From positions 3,933,501 through 3,997,500 of the forward strand of contig NZ_CP108106.1 in the NCBI RefSeq assembly GCF_041435195.1: a stretch of 64,000 bases of DNA, written 5' to 3'. A program made the position numbers and the translations under genes. The notes under the pieces were generated by a model. The model was not told the origin of the DNA. It did not search any database and saw nothing but the letters and a program-made list of their open reading frames with translations. This DNA is from Streptomyces sp. NBC_00224 (lineage in GTDB: Bacteria; Actinomycetota; Actinomycetes; Streptomycetales; Streptomycetaceae). Of the stretch, positions 1 to 8,441 are shown piece by piece. Within the stretch, counting starts at the first letter, position 1; every line of letters starts with the position of its first letter.

Positions 1-2
1 AG

Positions 3-1946
3 GAGCTGGCGATCCGGGTCGGGACGGCGGACCGGGGCGAGCTCGCGGCCGTGCCGGTCACCGTGGGGCTGCGGGAGGTCGGCTCGCTCGGCCTCGCCGG
101 GCCCCGCGCCCGGCTGAACGGCCTGGCGAGGGCGGCCGTGGCCCAGCTGGCGGCGCTGCACGCGCCGGCCGACCTGGAGATCGTCCTCATCAGTACGGAG
201 CGCGGCCGCAGCCTCCAGATCCGTACCGCGGAGTGGGGCTGGCTCGGCTGGCTCCCGCATGCGCGCCCCGGGCACGGCCAGGACTGCCGACTGCTCCTCG
301 CGTACGACCGGGAGCAGGCCACGGCCCGTACGACCGAGCTGGTCCGGCGCCTGGACGACAGCCCGCTCGGGCCGGGCTGGGCGTCCGCCGACGCGGCGGC
401 CGTGGCCGACGCGACCCGCCGCTACCGGGGTCCGTACACGGTGGTGATCGTCGACGGCGACCCCGGCTCGTCCGTGCTGCGCGAGACGACGGCCCGGCTC
501 GCGTCCGCCGGGGGCGCGGCGGGCATCCATCTGCTCTGTCTCGCCGAGACGCCGGCCGCCTCGCCGGTGTCGCCGGTGGAGGCGACGTACGAGTCGGCGT
601 GCGCGGTCTCGCTCCCCTTCCGCGAGTGCGGGGCGGCGGCGCTGCTGAGCGGGGACGTGGCCACGGCGCTGCGGCTGCTGCGCACCGCGGGCGGCCGCCC
701 GGCCGGGCACGGCACGCTGGCGGTGGTGGACGCGGTGTCGGCGGCGTGGGCGGAGCGGTTCGCGCGGGCGCTGGCGCCACTGCGGGCGGGCGACGGAACC
801 ACCGCGCCAGGGCGGCCGCCGGTGGCCCTGCCCCGCTCGTCCCGGCTGCTCGACGAACTGGGCCTGGCCCGGGCCACCCCGGCGTCCCTCATGGCGCGCT
901 GGGAGTCGGCGCCGGACGGCGCGGTGGTGCTCGGCACCGGGCCGCGCGGCCCGGTCGGGGTCGGCCTCGCCTCCGACGGGCCGCATCTGCTGATCGAGGG
1001 ACCGGCGGGCAGCGGGCGTACGGAACTGCTGCGGGCGGTCGCCGCGTCGCTGGCGGCGGGGGCGCGGCCGGACCGGCTGGCTCTCGTACTGGTCGACGGG
1101 GCGGGCGGGGAGCGCGGCGAGGGCCTGCGCGCCTGCACCGAACTCCCCCATGTCTCCACCCACTTGGTGGCCTCGGACCCGGTCCGCATGCGGGAGTTCG
1201 CGCAGGCACTGGGGGCGGAGCTGAAGCGGCGGGCGGAGCTGCTGGGGGATCTGGGCTTCGCGGAATGGGTGGCGCGCCAGTCGCAGGAGGTGGCGGAGCG
1301 GATGGTCGGGCCGCGCTCGCCGGCCGCCGGTGAGCAGGGCGGCGACCAGCGGGGCGATGCGGACGCGCCGTCCACCAGCACGCTGCGGCTGCGGCCGCTG
1401 GGGCGTACGCGTACGGAGGCGGGGCCGCCGCCCCTCGCACGTCTCGTCGTCCTCGTCGACGACCTCGACGCCCTGGTCGCACCCGCGCTCGGCAGCCCCG
1501 GGCGGCCCGCCGCGGGGTCCGTGGTGCGCGCGCTTGAGGCGGTGGCGCGGGACGGGGAGCGGCTGGGGGTCCACCTGGTCGCGACATCGGCCCGCCCGGA
1601 CCGTACGGCGGACACGGAGCTGGCGCGGGGGGTACGGAACGTGGTGCGGCTCGACGCGCCGCCGGTCGTGCCGTCGCCCGAGGAGCCTTCGCCGGGGCGG
1701 GGGCGGCTGTTCGGGGCGGACGGTTCGGTGACGCCGTTCCAGGGCGGGCGGGTCACGGGGCGGATACCCCGGACGGCGACGCTTCGTCCGACGGTGGTCC
1801 CTTTGGAGTGGGAGCGGATGGGGGATCCGCCGGCTCGGCGGCCGGTGCGGGAGCTGGGGAACGGGCCTACGGATCTGGCGTTGCTGGCCAGTGCGTTGGA
1901 GAGGGCGGGGCGCGTGGTGCACGCGGCGGCGCCAGCGGGTCTTTGA
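3..1946 (+). CDS. FtsK/SpoIIIE-type ATPase, 3' part only
   Basis: This is the C-terminal part of a large P-loop ATPase of the FtsK/SpoIIIE/EccC type. The frame is open from base 3, with no start that must be used, so the gene begins left of the window; the GTG at 51 is probably internal. One ATPase module is clear: a Walker A-like GPAGSGRTE near 1002-1028 and a Walker B-like LVVLVDDLD near 1441-1470. The Walker A lysine is replaced by arginine, which is frequent in the later, degenerate modules of EccC-like proteins. Upstream of it (about 100-900) lies a second alpha/beta segment that could be a decayed ATPase module. Proteins of this family move DNA or secrete proteins; no ESX/WXG100 partner is visible here, so the substrate is unknown. 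It ends 385 bp before the sugar transporter genes. Confidence 0.7.
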   Translation, partial: ELAIRVGTADRGELAAVPVTVGLREVGSLGLAGPRARLNGLARAAVAQLAALHAPADLEIVLISTERGRSLQIRTAEWGWLGWLPHARPGHGQDCRLLLAYDREQATARTTELVRRLDDSPLGPGWASADAAAVADATRRYRGPYTVVIVDGDPGSSVLRETTARLASAGGAAGIHLLCLAETPAASPVSPVEATYESACAVSLPFRECGAAALLSGDVATALRLLRTAGGRPAGHGTLAVVDAVSAAWAERFARALAPLRAGDGTTAPGRPPVALPRSSRLLDELGLARATPASLMARWESAPDGAVVLGTGPRGPVGVGLASDGPHLLIEGPAGSGRTELLRAVAASLAAGARPDRLALVLVDGAGGERGEGLRACTELPHVSTHLVASDPVRMREFAQALGAELKRRAELLGDLGFAEWVARQSQEVAERMVGPRSPAAGEQGGDQRGDADAPSTSTLRLRPLGRTRTEAGPPPLARLVVLVDDLDALVAPALGSPGRPAAGSVVRALEAVARDGERLGVHLVATSARPDRTADTELARGVRNVVRLDAPPVVPSPEEPSPGRGRLFGADGSVTPFQGGRVTGRIPRTATLRPTVVPLEWERMGDPPARRPVRELGNGPTDLALLASALERAGRVVHAAAPAGL

Positions 1947-2041
1947 GCCCCACCCCGCGAAACCCTCCGGGGGTGGGTAGGGGGGTGGGTTCCCCGGGGA
2001 CTGCGCCCCCGGACCCGCTTCGGGGCTGCGCCCCGGACCTC

Positions 2042-2185
2042 GTTCGTCTGCGGGCCGACTGTGGCTGGTCGCGCAGTTCCCCGCGCCCCTAAAAGGGGCC
2101 CGCACCTCGCACGCCGAACAGGCTGGAGTTACCTAAGGGGCGCGGGGAACTGCGCGACCAGCCCCCACCGGGCCCGCAGACGAAC
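2042..2185. repeat. Large interrupted palindrome of two dispersed-repeat copies
   Basis: The outer arms 2042-2056 (GTTCGTCTGCGGGCC) and 2171-2185 are perfect reverse complements. The inner arms 2065-2090 and 2136-2161, containing GTCGCGCAGTTCCCC and its complement, are also perfect over 26 bp. Transcribed, it would fold into a long hairpin and could end transcripts from the ATPase gene. The same inner core recurs at 8381-8406 and 12672-12698, and in decayed form near 17105-17130. Confidence 0.85.
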
Positions 2186-2261
2186 CCTCCCGCACCCCCA
2201 CCCCCCCCTGACGCCACGTCACGACCCCATCACGATCGCCCAGTTGATGTCGATCGCGCTA

Positions 2262-2290
2262 TTGCGGGCCCCCCGCACCCGGCGTAGGAC
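2262..2290 (+). promoter_or_regulatory. Candidate sigma-70-type (HrdB-like) promoter
   Basis: TTGCGG at 2262-2267 and TAGGAC at 2285-2290 are separated by exactly 17 bases, a good match to the housekeeping pattern of Streptomyces (TTGaca-17-TAgaaT). The -10 box lies about 42 bases before the lipoprotein start. Inferred from sequence only. Confidence 0.45.
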
Positions 2291-2331
2291 TGTCCGGACG
2301 GGACGACCTCGGCGGCGGGAGGCGGCAAGCC

Positions 2332-3696
2332 ATGCGTACAGGCACGCGTACAGGTCGGAAGCTGGTCGGGATGGCGATCATCGGGGCGCTCGCCCTCACC
2401 GCCACCGCTTGCGGGGACGACGACAAGGACGACGGCGCGAAGCCGGACAAGAGCAAGTCCGGCAGCCCGGCCACCCTCACCCTCCCCCGTCTCGACGGGC
2501 AGAAGATCGAGGTCGCCGCCGTGTGGACCGGGCCCGAGCAGGCCAACTTCGTCAAGGTGTTGAAGGAGTTCGAGAGCCGGACCGGCGCCACCGTCACCTT
2601 CGTTCCGGCCCAGGACCCCATCGTCAACTTCCTGGGGACCAAGATCGCCGGTGGCAGTCCGCCGGACGTGGCCATGCTGCCGCAGGTCGGGGCCATCCAG
2701 CAGGCCGTGCAGAAGAAGTGGGTCAAGCCCGTCGGGCCGGAGGCCAAGGCGCAGCTCGCCAAGAACTACTCCAAGGTCTGGCAGGACCTGGGCGCGGTCG
2801 ACGGCACCCAGTACGCCGTGTACTTCAAGGCCGCCAACAAGTCCCTCGTCTGGTACAACACCAAAGTCTTCGATGCGGCGGGCGCCCAAGTCCCCAAGAC
2901 CTGGAAGGACTTCCTCGCCACCGCCGACACCATCTCCGCCTCCGGCGTCACCCCCGTCTCCGTCGGCGGCGCCGACGGCTGGACCCTCACCGACTGGTTC
3001 GAGAACATCTACCTCTCCCAGGCGGGGCCCGAGAAGTACGACCAGCTGGCCAAGCACCGGATCAAGTGGACCGACCCGTCCGTCAAGGACGCCCTGACCA
3101 CCCTCGGCCAGCTCTTCGGCAAGCCCGCCCTCATCGCCGGCGGCGCGACCGGCGCCCTCCAGACCGAGTTCCCCGCCTCCGTCACCCAGACCTTCACCGG
3201 CGGCGACCAGCCCAAGGCCGGAATGGTCTTCGAGGGGGACTTCGTCAGTGTCAACATCGGGCAGACCTCCGCCAGGATCGGGACGGATGCGAAGGTCTTC
3301 CCGTTCCCGGCTGTTGGCGCCAAGGCGCCCGTCGTCACCGGTGGGGACGCCGCCGTCGCGCTCAAGGACACCAAGGGCGCCCAGGCCCTGCTGACCTGGC
3401 TGGCCTCCCCGGACGCCGCCAAGGTGTGGGCCGCCTCGGGCGGTTACATCTCGCCCAACAAGGCCACCGACCTCGCCGCGTACCCCAACGACGTACAGCG
3501 TGACATCGCCAAGGCCCTGATCGCGGCCGGGGACGACGTGCGGTTCGACATGTCCGACCAGGCGCCGCAGTCCTTCGGCGGGACGCCGGGGAAGGGCGAG
3601 TGGAAGGACCTTCAGGACTTCCTGAAGAACCCGAAGGACGTCGGCGGTGCCCAGGCCAAGCTGGAGGCCGACGCGGCCGCGGCGTACAAGAGCTGA
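2332..3696 (+). CDS. Sugar-type ABC transporter substrate-binding lipoprotein
   Basis: This 454-residue protein is the extracytoplasmic binding component of an ABC importer, of the maltose/alpha-glucoside (SBP_bac_1) type. Residues 1-30 form a lipoprotein signal: basic start, hydrophobic run, then a lipobox ending in TATAC, so the Cys would carry lipid. The mature part begins with a charged Asp/Lys linker and has the family pattern of a bilobal binder (KVLKEFESRTGATV early, GGSPPDVAMLPQ near 110, FEGDFVSV near 305). A GGGAGG ribosome site lies about nine bases before the ATG. Two permease genes follow at once; no ATPase gene is nearby, as is usual in Streptomyces, where one shared ATPase (MsiK) serves many importers. 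The substrate cannot be read from sequence, though a saccharide is likely. Confidence 0.85.
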   Translation: MRTGTRTGRKLVGMAIIGALALTATACGDDDKDDGAKPDKSKSGSPATLTLPRLDGQKIEVAAVWTGPEQANFVKVLKEFESRTGATVTFVPAQDPIVNFLGTKIAGGSPPDVAMLPQVGAIQQAVQKKWVKPVGPEAKAQLAKNYSKVWQDLGAVDGTQYAVYFKAANKSLVWYNTKVFDAAGAQVPKTWKDFLATADTISASGVTPVSVGGADGWTLTDWFENIYLSQAGPEKYDQLAKHRIKWTDPSVKDALTTLGQLFGKPALIAGGATGALQTEFPASVTQTFTGGDQPKAGMVFEGDFVSVNIGQTSARIGTDAKVFPFPAVGAKAPVVTGGDAAVALKDTKGAQALLTWLASPDAAKVWAASGGYISPNKATDLAAYPNDVQRDIAKALIAAGDDVRFDMSDQAPQSFGGTPGKGEWKDLQDFLKNPKDVGGAQAKLEADAAAAYKS

Positions 3697-3710
3697 CCGG
3701 GCCGCCCGCC

Positions 3711-5042
3711 ATGACCGCCGCCCCGGCACCCTCGCCCGCTCCCCGTACCCGCAAGAGCGTGACCAGGACCCGTGCCTACCTCGCCGCCGGGTTCCTGCTT
3801 CCCGCGCTCGTCCTGCTCGGCGCGCTCGTGGTCTATCCGATCGGGTACTCCGTCTACCGCTCGTTCTTCGACCAGTCGGGCGACGGCTTCGCCGGGGTCG
3901 ACAACTACAAGACCCTCTTCACCGACGACACCATCCTGACCGCCGTCAAGAACAACGCGATCTGGGTGGTCTGCGCCCCGACCATCGCCACCGCACTCGG
4001 GCTGATCTTCGCCGTACTGACCGAACGGGTGCGCTGGGGAACGGCGTTCAAGCTGATCGTCTTCATGCCGATGGTGATCTCGATGCTCGCCGCGGGGATC
4101 ATCTTCCGGCTGGTGTACGAGCAGGACCCGGACCGGGGGGTCGCCAACGCCGTCTGGGTGGGGGTGCACGACACGTTCGCCGAGTCGGCCGGGTTCCCCC
4201 GGGCCCATCCGCTGCCCGCCGCCCCGCTCAAGCCGGGCGGCAGCGGCTCCTTCGTCACCAAGGACGCGGTCCGCGCCGGGCAGCCCGCGCTGCTCCCGCT
4301 CGTCGGGGTCGCCGCCGACAAGATGCCGTCGTCCGCGAAGGCGGCGAAGGCGGCGGCCGCCGGTCCCGGCGAGATCACCGGTACCGCCTGGCTCGACTTC
4401 ACCAGAGGGGGCGGTGGCACCCCCAACACCATCGACTCCAAGGAGCTCGGCCTCAAAGGCATCAAGATCGAAGCCGTCCGGGACGGTCATGTCGTCGCCA
4501 CCGCCACCGCGCGCGCGGACGGTACGTTCACCCTTCCCGCCAAGGCCGACGGGGCCCAACTGCGGCTGCCCCGCAGCAACTTCCGCGAGCCCTACAACGG
4601 CGTGAACTGGCTCGGCCCGACCCTCGTCACCCCCGCCATCATCGGCTCGTACATCTGGATGTGGGCCGGGTTCGCGATGGTGCTCATCGCGGCGGGACTC
4701 GCGGGGCTGCCGCGCGAACTGCTGGAAGCGGCGCGGGTGGACGGCGCCAACGAGTGGCAGGTCTTCCGGCGGGTGACCGTGCCGCTGCTCGCGCCCGTCC
4801 TCGCCGTCGTCCTCGTCACGCTGATGATCAACGTGCTGAAGATCTTCGACCTGATCTTCATCATCGCGCCCGGCTCCAGCCAGGACGACGCCAATGTCCT
4901 GGCGCTCCAGCTCTACCGCTCCTCGTTCGGCACGGACGCCGACCTCGGCGTCGGCAGCGCGATCGCGGTCCTGCTGCTGATCCTGGTCGTACCGGTGATG
5001 CTCTTCAACATCCGCAGGATGCGGCGGGAGGCCCGACGATGA
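3711..5042 (+). CDS. ABC transporter permease (MalF-like) with inserted extracytoplasmic domain
   Basis: This 443-residue inner-membrane permease is the first of two partners of the upstream lipoprotein. The ATG at 3711 was chosen because it follows the lipoprotein stop by 14 bases. The C-terminal part has the canonical EAA loop (LLEAARVDGANEWQVFRRV, near residue 335) that docks on the ATPase. MalF-like permeases of this class are usually about 290-330 residues; this one is longer because roughly 150 residues (about 150-300) are inserted in a loop after the third or fourth membrane segment. The insert contains an Ala/Lys-rich linker and a beta-rich stretch (GEITGTAWLDF to RADGTFTLP) resembling CnaB/SdrD-B-type beta sandwiches. 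It would lie outside the cell. Its role is unknown; contact with the binding protein or cell wall is possible. Confidence 0.85.
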   Translation: MTAAPAPSPAPRTRKSVTRTRAYLAAGFLLPALVLLGALVVYPIGYSVYRSFFDQSGDGFAGVDNYKTLFTDDTILTAVKNNAIWVVCAPTIATALGLIFAVLTERVRWGTAFKLIVFMPMVISMLAAGIIFRLVYEQDPDRGVANAVWVGVHDTFAESAGFPRAHPLPAAPLKPGGSGSFVTKDAVRAGQPALLPLVGVAADKMPSSAKAAKAAAAGPGEITGTAWLDFTRGGGGTPNTIDSKELGLKGIKIEAVRDGHVVATATARADGTFTLPAKADGAQLRLPRSNFREPYNGVNWLGPTLVTPAIIGSYIWMWAGFAMVLIAAGLAGLPRELLEAARVDGANEWQVFRRVTVPLLAPVLAVVLVTLMINVLKIFDLIFIIAPGSSQDDANVLALQLYRSSFGTDADLGVGSAIAVLLLILVVPVMLFNIRRMRREARR

Positions 5043-5917
5043 CAGTCGTAGGAGTCGTCAAGGCCAAGCAGTCCCTGCCCGCCCGGATCGCCGCCCGGGC
5101 CGGTGGCGGCGCGCTGCGCGTCTTTCTCATCCTCGTCGGGCTCTTCTGGCTGATGCCGACCGTCGGGCTGCTGCTGTCCTCGCTGCGCAGCCCCTCCGAC
5201 ATCGCCTCCACCGGCTGGTGGAAGATCTTCAACGAGCCGTCCCAGCTCACCTTCCACAACTACTCCAACCTGCTGGACAACAGCACGATCACCGACTCGC
5301 TCCTCTCCACCGTCGTGATCACCGTGCCCGCGACCGTCCTGGTCGTCGTCATCGGCTCGTTCGCCGGATACGCCTTCGCCTGGATGGACTTCCCCGGCCG
5401 CGACTGGTGGTTCATGGTCGTGGTGAGCCTGCTGGTCGTCCCCGTCCAGGTCGCCCTCGTACCGGTCGCCAAGCTCTTCGGCGAGGTCGGGATCTTCGAG
5501 ACGACGGTCGGCGTCATCACCTTCCACGTCGCCTTCGGCCTGCCCTTCGCGATCTTCCTGCTGAGGAACTTCTTCGCGGAGATCCCCCGGGAGCTCCTGG
5601 AGGCCGCGCGGCTCGACGGGGCGGGCGAGATACGCCTGTTCACCCGGGTCGTGCTGCCGCTCGGCGGCCCGGCGATCGCCTCGCTCGGCATCTTCCAGTT
5701 CCTGTGGGTCTGGAACGACATGCTGGTCGCGCTGATCTTCGCGGACTCCAAGCACCCGCCGATCACGGTCGCCCTCCAGCAGCAGGTACGGCAGTTCGGC
5801 AACAACATCGACGTCCTGGCGCCCGGCGCCTTCGTCTCCATGGTCATCCCGCTGGCCGTCTTCTTCGCCTTCCAGCGCCAGTTCGTGTCGGGGGTGATGG
5901 CGGGCGCCGTCAAGTAG
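5039..5917 (+). CDS. ABC transporter permease (MalG-like)
   Basis: This 292-residue protein is the second inner-membrane permease of the sugar-type importer. Its ATG overlaps the stop of the first permease (ATGA at 5039-5042), so the two are translationally coupled. About six membrane segments are visible. The EAA loop is intact (RELLEAARLDGAGEIRLFTRV, about residues 180-205). Length is normal for the family. The stop is followed by 83 bases without an evident terminator before the next gene, so read-through into the surface-polymer genes cannot be excluded. Confidence 0.88.
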   Translation: MTVVGVVKAKQSLPARIAARAGGGALRVFLILVGLFWLMPTVGLLLSSLRSPSDIASTGWWKIFNEPSQLTFHNYSNLLDNSTITDSLLSTVVITVPATVLVVVIGSFAGYAFAWMDFPGRDWWFMVVVSLLVVPVQVALVPVAKLFGEVGIFETTVGVITFHVAFGLPFAIFLLRNFFAEIPRELLEAARLDGAGEIRLFTRVVLPLGGPAIASLGIFQFLWVWNDMLVALIFADSKHPPITVALQQQVRQFGNNIDVLAPGAFVSMVIPLAVFFAFQRQFVSGVMAGAVK

Positions 5918-6000
5918 CCCACGTCAAACGGGCGCCGCGGCTTTACCCCGTCTGCCACCACCGGCGTAACCCGCTCGCGCCCTCCGCCGTTCTACGGGCC

Positions 6001-8241
6001 ATGCCCCGGTTCAGCGTGATCGTCCCCGTGTACAAGGTCCAGGCCTATCTCCACGACTGCCTGGGCTCGGTGCTCAGTCAGTCGTACGACGATCTGGAAC
6101 TGATCGCGGTGGACGACTGCTCACCAGACGCGTGCGGCGCGATCATCGACGAACACGCCGCCCGCGACCGCCGTGTCACCGCCGTGCACCTGGACACCAA
6201 CACCGGCCTCGGCCCGGCCCGCAACGCCGGACTCGCCCATGCCACCGGCGACTACGTCGTCTTCCTCGACGGTGACGACACCCTCACCCCGGGCGCCCTC
6301 CAGGCCGTCGCGGACCGGCTCAAGGAGACCGGCGACCCGGACGTCCTGCTGTACGACTACGCGCGCACGTTCTGGTCGGGCGAGCAGGTCCGCAACAAGT
6401 CGGCCGCCCAGCTCGCCGAGGCCGGGCCCGCCACCTTCCGGCTCGCGGACCGGCCGGGGCTGCTCAAGCTGCTCAGCGTGGTGTGGAACAAGGCGTACCG
6501 CCGCGAGTTCATCGAGGAGCAGGGCTTCAGCTTCACGCCCGGCTTCTACGAGGACGCGCCCTGGACGTATCCGGCGCTGATGGCCGCCGATTCGCTCACC
6601 ACGCTCGACCGGGTCTGCGTCCACTACCGCCAGCGCCGCCAGGGCAGCATCCTCTCCACCACCAGCCACCACCACTTCGACCTCTTCGACCAGTACGACC
6701 GGGTGTTCGCGTTCATCGACGCGCGCCCCGAGCTGGCCCCACTGCGGCCGCTGATCTTCCGGAAGATGGCCGACCACTTCCTCACCGTGTTCACCACCCG
6801 GGTGCGGCTGCCGCGCGGCAGCCGCACCGAGTTCTTCCGCCGCGCCCGCGCCCAGTACCGCCGCCACCACTCCCCCGGCGGCGGCCCGCGCACCCTCCGC
6901 GTCCGGGTGCGGCACGGCCTGGTCCGGCTCGGCGCCCACCGCACCTATCTGGGCCTGGGGGCGCTCAGCGCGCTGCGCGCCCGCGCGGGCCGGCCGCTGC
7001 GCGCGCTCGGCCGCGCGCTGCGCTCCGGAGTGCTCCACTTGCACTACCGGGTCCAGCTGCGTCTGCCGGTGCGGGACGAGGCGGTCTTCAGCGCGTACGG
7101 GAACCGGGGGTACGCCTGCAACCCGGCCGCGATCGAGGCGAAGGTGCGGGAGCTGGTGCCCCGGGTGCGGACCGCCTGGGTCGCCGCGCCCGCGCATCTG
7201 CACACCGCGCCGCCCGCCACCCGCAAGGTGGCGCCGGACACCTTCGCGTACTGGACGGCGCTCGCCCGCGCCAAGTACCTGGTCAGCAATGTGGAGTTCG
7301 ACGGCCGACTGGTCAAGCGGGACGGCCAGGTGCTGCTCCAGACCCATCACGGCACCCCGCTCAAGACCATGGGCCTGGACCTGATGGACCGCCCGGCCGC
7401 CGTCCGCGACACCGACTTCGCCCATCTGGTCGCCCGCAGCGACCGGTGGGACTACAGCCTCTCCGCCAACCTGCACTCCACCCTCACCTGGGAGCGCACC
7501 TACCCCTCGGGCTACACCACGCTCGAATACGGCTATCCCCGCAACGACGTCTTCCACGGGGCGAGCGCCGCCGACGTGGCCCGGCTCCGCGACGGCCTGG
7601 GCATCCCCGCCGACGCCACCGCCGTCCTGTACGCGCCGACCCACCGCGACTACCGGCGCGGCCAGCACCGCCCGCTCGACCTGGAGCGCGTGGCCCGCAC
7701 GCTCGGCCCGGAAGTCGTGCTGCTCACCCGCGCCCACTTCACGTACGGGGCGCCGCTGGCGGACCAGGACGTGCACCCCCGGATCATCGACGTCAGCGGG
7801 CACCCGTCGGTCGAGCAGCTGTGCCTGGCCGCCGACGCGCTGGTCACCGACTATTCGTCGCTGATGTTCGACTACGCCAACCTGGACCGCCCGATCGTCA
7901 TCCACGCGGACGACTGGGAGGCCTACGAGGCGGCCCGCGGCACCTACTTCGACCTGCGGGCCTTCCCGCCGGGCGCGGTCGCCCGCACCGAGGACGAGCT
8001 GATCGACATCTTCACCACCGGCCACTGGCGCGGCTCCCGCTCGGCCCAGCTGAGGGCCGCGTTCCGGGCCCGGTTCTGTCCGTACGACGACGGGCACGCG
8101 GCGGAGCGGGTGGTGCGGCGGGTGTTCCTGGGCCAGAGTGCCGGTCTGCCCCCGTTCGTACCGGTCGAGGACCGCCGCCCGGCACCGTCGGCGGCCCTGC
8201 CGACGACCACGGTCCAGCGGGAACTGGCGGGCCTGGTCTAG
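6001..8241 (+). CDS. Bifunctional GT2 glycosyltransferase / TagF-like glycerophosphotransferase
   Basis: This 746-residue protein joins two enzyme domains. Residues 1 to about 250 are a GT-A family-2 glycosyltransferase with an intact nucleotide site (VIVPVYK, AVDDCSPD), GPARNAG at 71-77 and a metal-binding DGDD at 90-93. From about 350 to the end it matches the CDP-glycerol:poly(glycerophosphate) glycerophosphotransferase (TagF) family, with HHGTPLKTMG near 450, YAPTHRDYRRG near 543 and ALVTDYSSLMFDY near 614. Such enzymes add polyol-phosphate units to a growing teichoic-acid-like chain at the inner membrane face. The fusion suggests it makes an alternating sugar/polyol-phosphate polymer, but the donor cannot be told from sequence. 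A hairpin repeat follows the stop. Domain identity is secure; substrate is not. Confidence 0.85.
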   Translation: MPRFSVIVPVYKVQAYLHDCLGSVLSQSYDDLELIAVDDCSPDACGAIIDEHAARDRRVTAVHLDTNTGLGPARNAGLAHATGDYVVFLDGDDTLTPGALQAVADRLKETGDPDVLLYDYARTFWSGEQVRNKSAAQLAEAGPATFRLADRPGLLKLLSVVWNKAYRREFIEEQGFSFTPGFYEDAPWTYPALMAADSLTTLDRVCVHYRQRRQGSILSTTSHHHFDLFDQYDRVFAFIDARPELAPLRPLIFRKMADHFLTVFTTRVRLPRGSRTEFFRRARAQYRRHHSPGGGPRTLRVRVRHGLVRLGAHRTYLGLGALSALRARAGRPLRALGRALRSGVLHLHYRVQLRLPVRDEAVFSAYGNRGYACNPAAIEAKVRELVPRVRTAWVAAPAHLHTAPPATRKVAPDTFAYWTALARAKYLVSNVEFDGRLVKRDGQVLLQTHHGTPLKTMGLDLMDRPAAVRDTDFAHLVARSDRWDYSLSANLHSTLTWERTYPSGYTTLEYGYPRNDVFHGASAADVARLRDGLGIPADATAVLYAPTHRDYRRGQHRPLDLERVARTLGPEVVLLTRAHFTYGAPLADQDVHPRIIDVSGHPSVEQLCLAADALVTDYSSLMFDYANLDRPIVIHADDWEAYEAARGTYFDLRAFPPGAVARTEDELIDIFTTGHWRGSRSAQLRAAFRARFCPYDDGHAAERVVRRVFLGQSAGLPPFVPVEDRRPAPSAALPTTTVQRELAGLV

Positions 8242-8255
8242 CACCCCGCCCCACC

Positions 8256-8299
8256 GCTGTGGGCAATCGTGCCGCTGGGGCGGCACGGGTGGGCACAGC
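8256..8299. repeat. Nested hairpin repeat, probable terminator (copy 1)
   Basis: GCTGTG (8256-8261) pairs with CACAGC (8294-8299), and inside it GTGCCGC (8269-8275) pairs with GCGGCAC (8280-8286). It lies 15 bases after the stop of the preceding gene, a good place for a terminator. A near-identical copy in the same orientation is at 21595-21638. Confidence 0.7.
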
Positions 8300-8356
8300 G
8301 GCACCCCCGTCCCGCCGGGCTGCGCACCCCGCCTTGACCCCGCTCCCGCCGGAGTC

Positions 8357-8420
8357 ACGTCGTCTGCGGACCGTGGAGGGCTGGTCGCGCAGTTCCCCGC
8401 GCCCCTTATGGGCCTTCGGC
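8357..8420. repeat. Dispersed intergenic repeat (copy C) with small hairpin
   Basis: This copy carries the GTCGTCTGCGGACC outer part and the core at 8381-8406 (contains GTCGCGCAGTTCCCC). It is followed by GGGCC-TTC-GGCCC at 8410-8422, a short hairpin just before the ribosome site of the next gene. Confidence 0.75.
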
Positions 8421-8441
8421 CCCCGAAAAGAGGTCCCCGCG

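Larger units (their letters stand above)
1947..2331. other. Non-coding region with inverted dispersed repeats and a promoter
   Basis: This gap of 385 bases holds no credible gene. Its left part is G/C homopolymer-rich. The middle, 2042-2185, is a large interrupted palindrome made of two head-to-head copies of a dispersed repeat. The right end holds a promoter-like pair for the transporter genes. Confidence 0.7.

Noticed and set aside
3..1946. Reading the first ATPase as part of a complete type VII secretion locus
   Set aside because: No WXG100, EccB, EccD or mycosin gene lies to its right, and the left side is out of view.
3600..3710. Upstream extension of the first permease
   Set aside because: The extension overlaps the lipoprotein gene in another frame with no homology; the ATG at 3711 fits the operon spacing.
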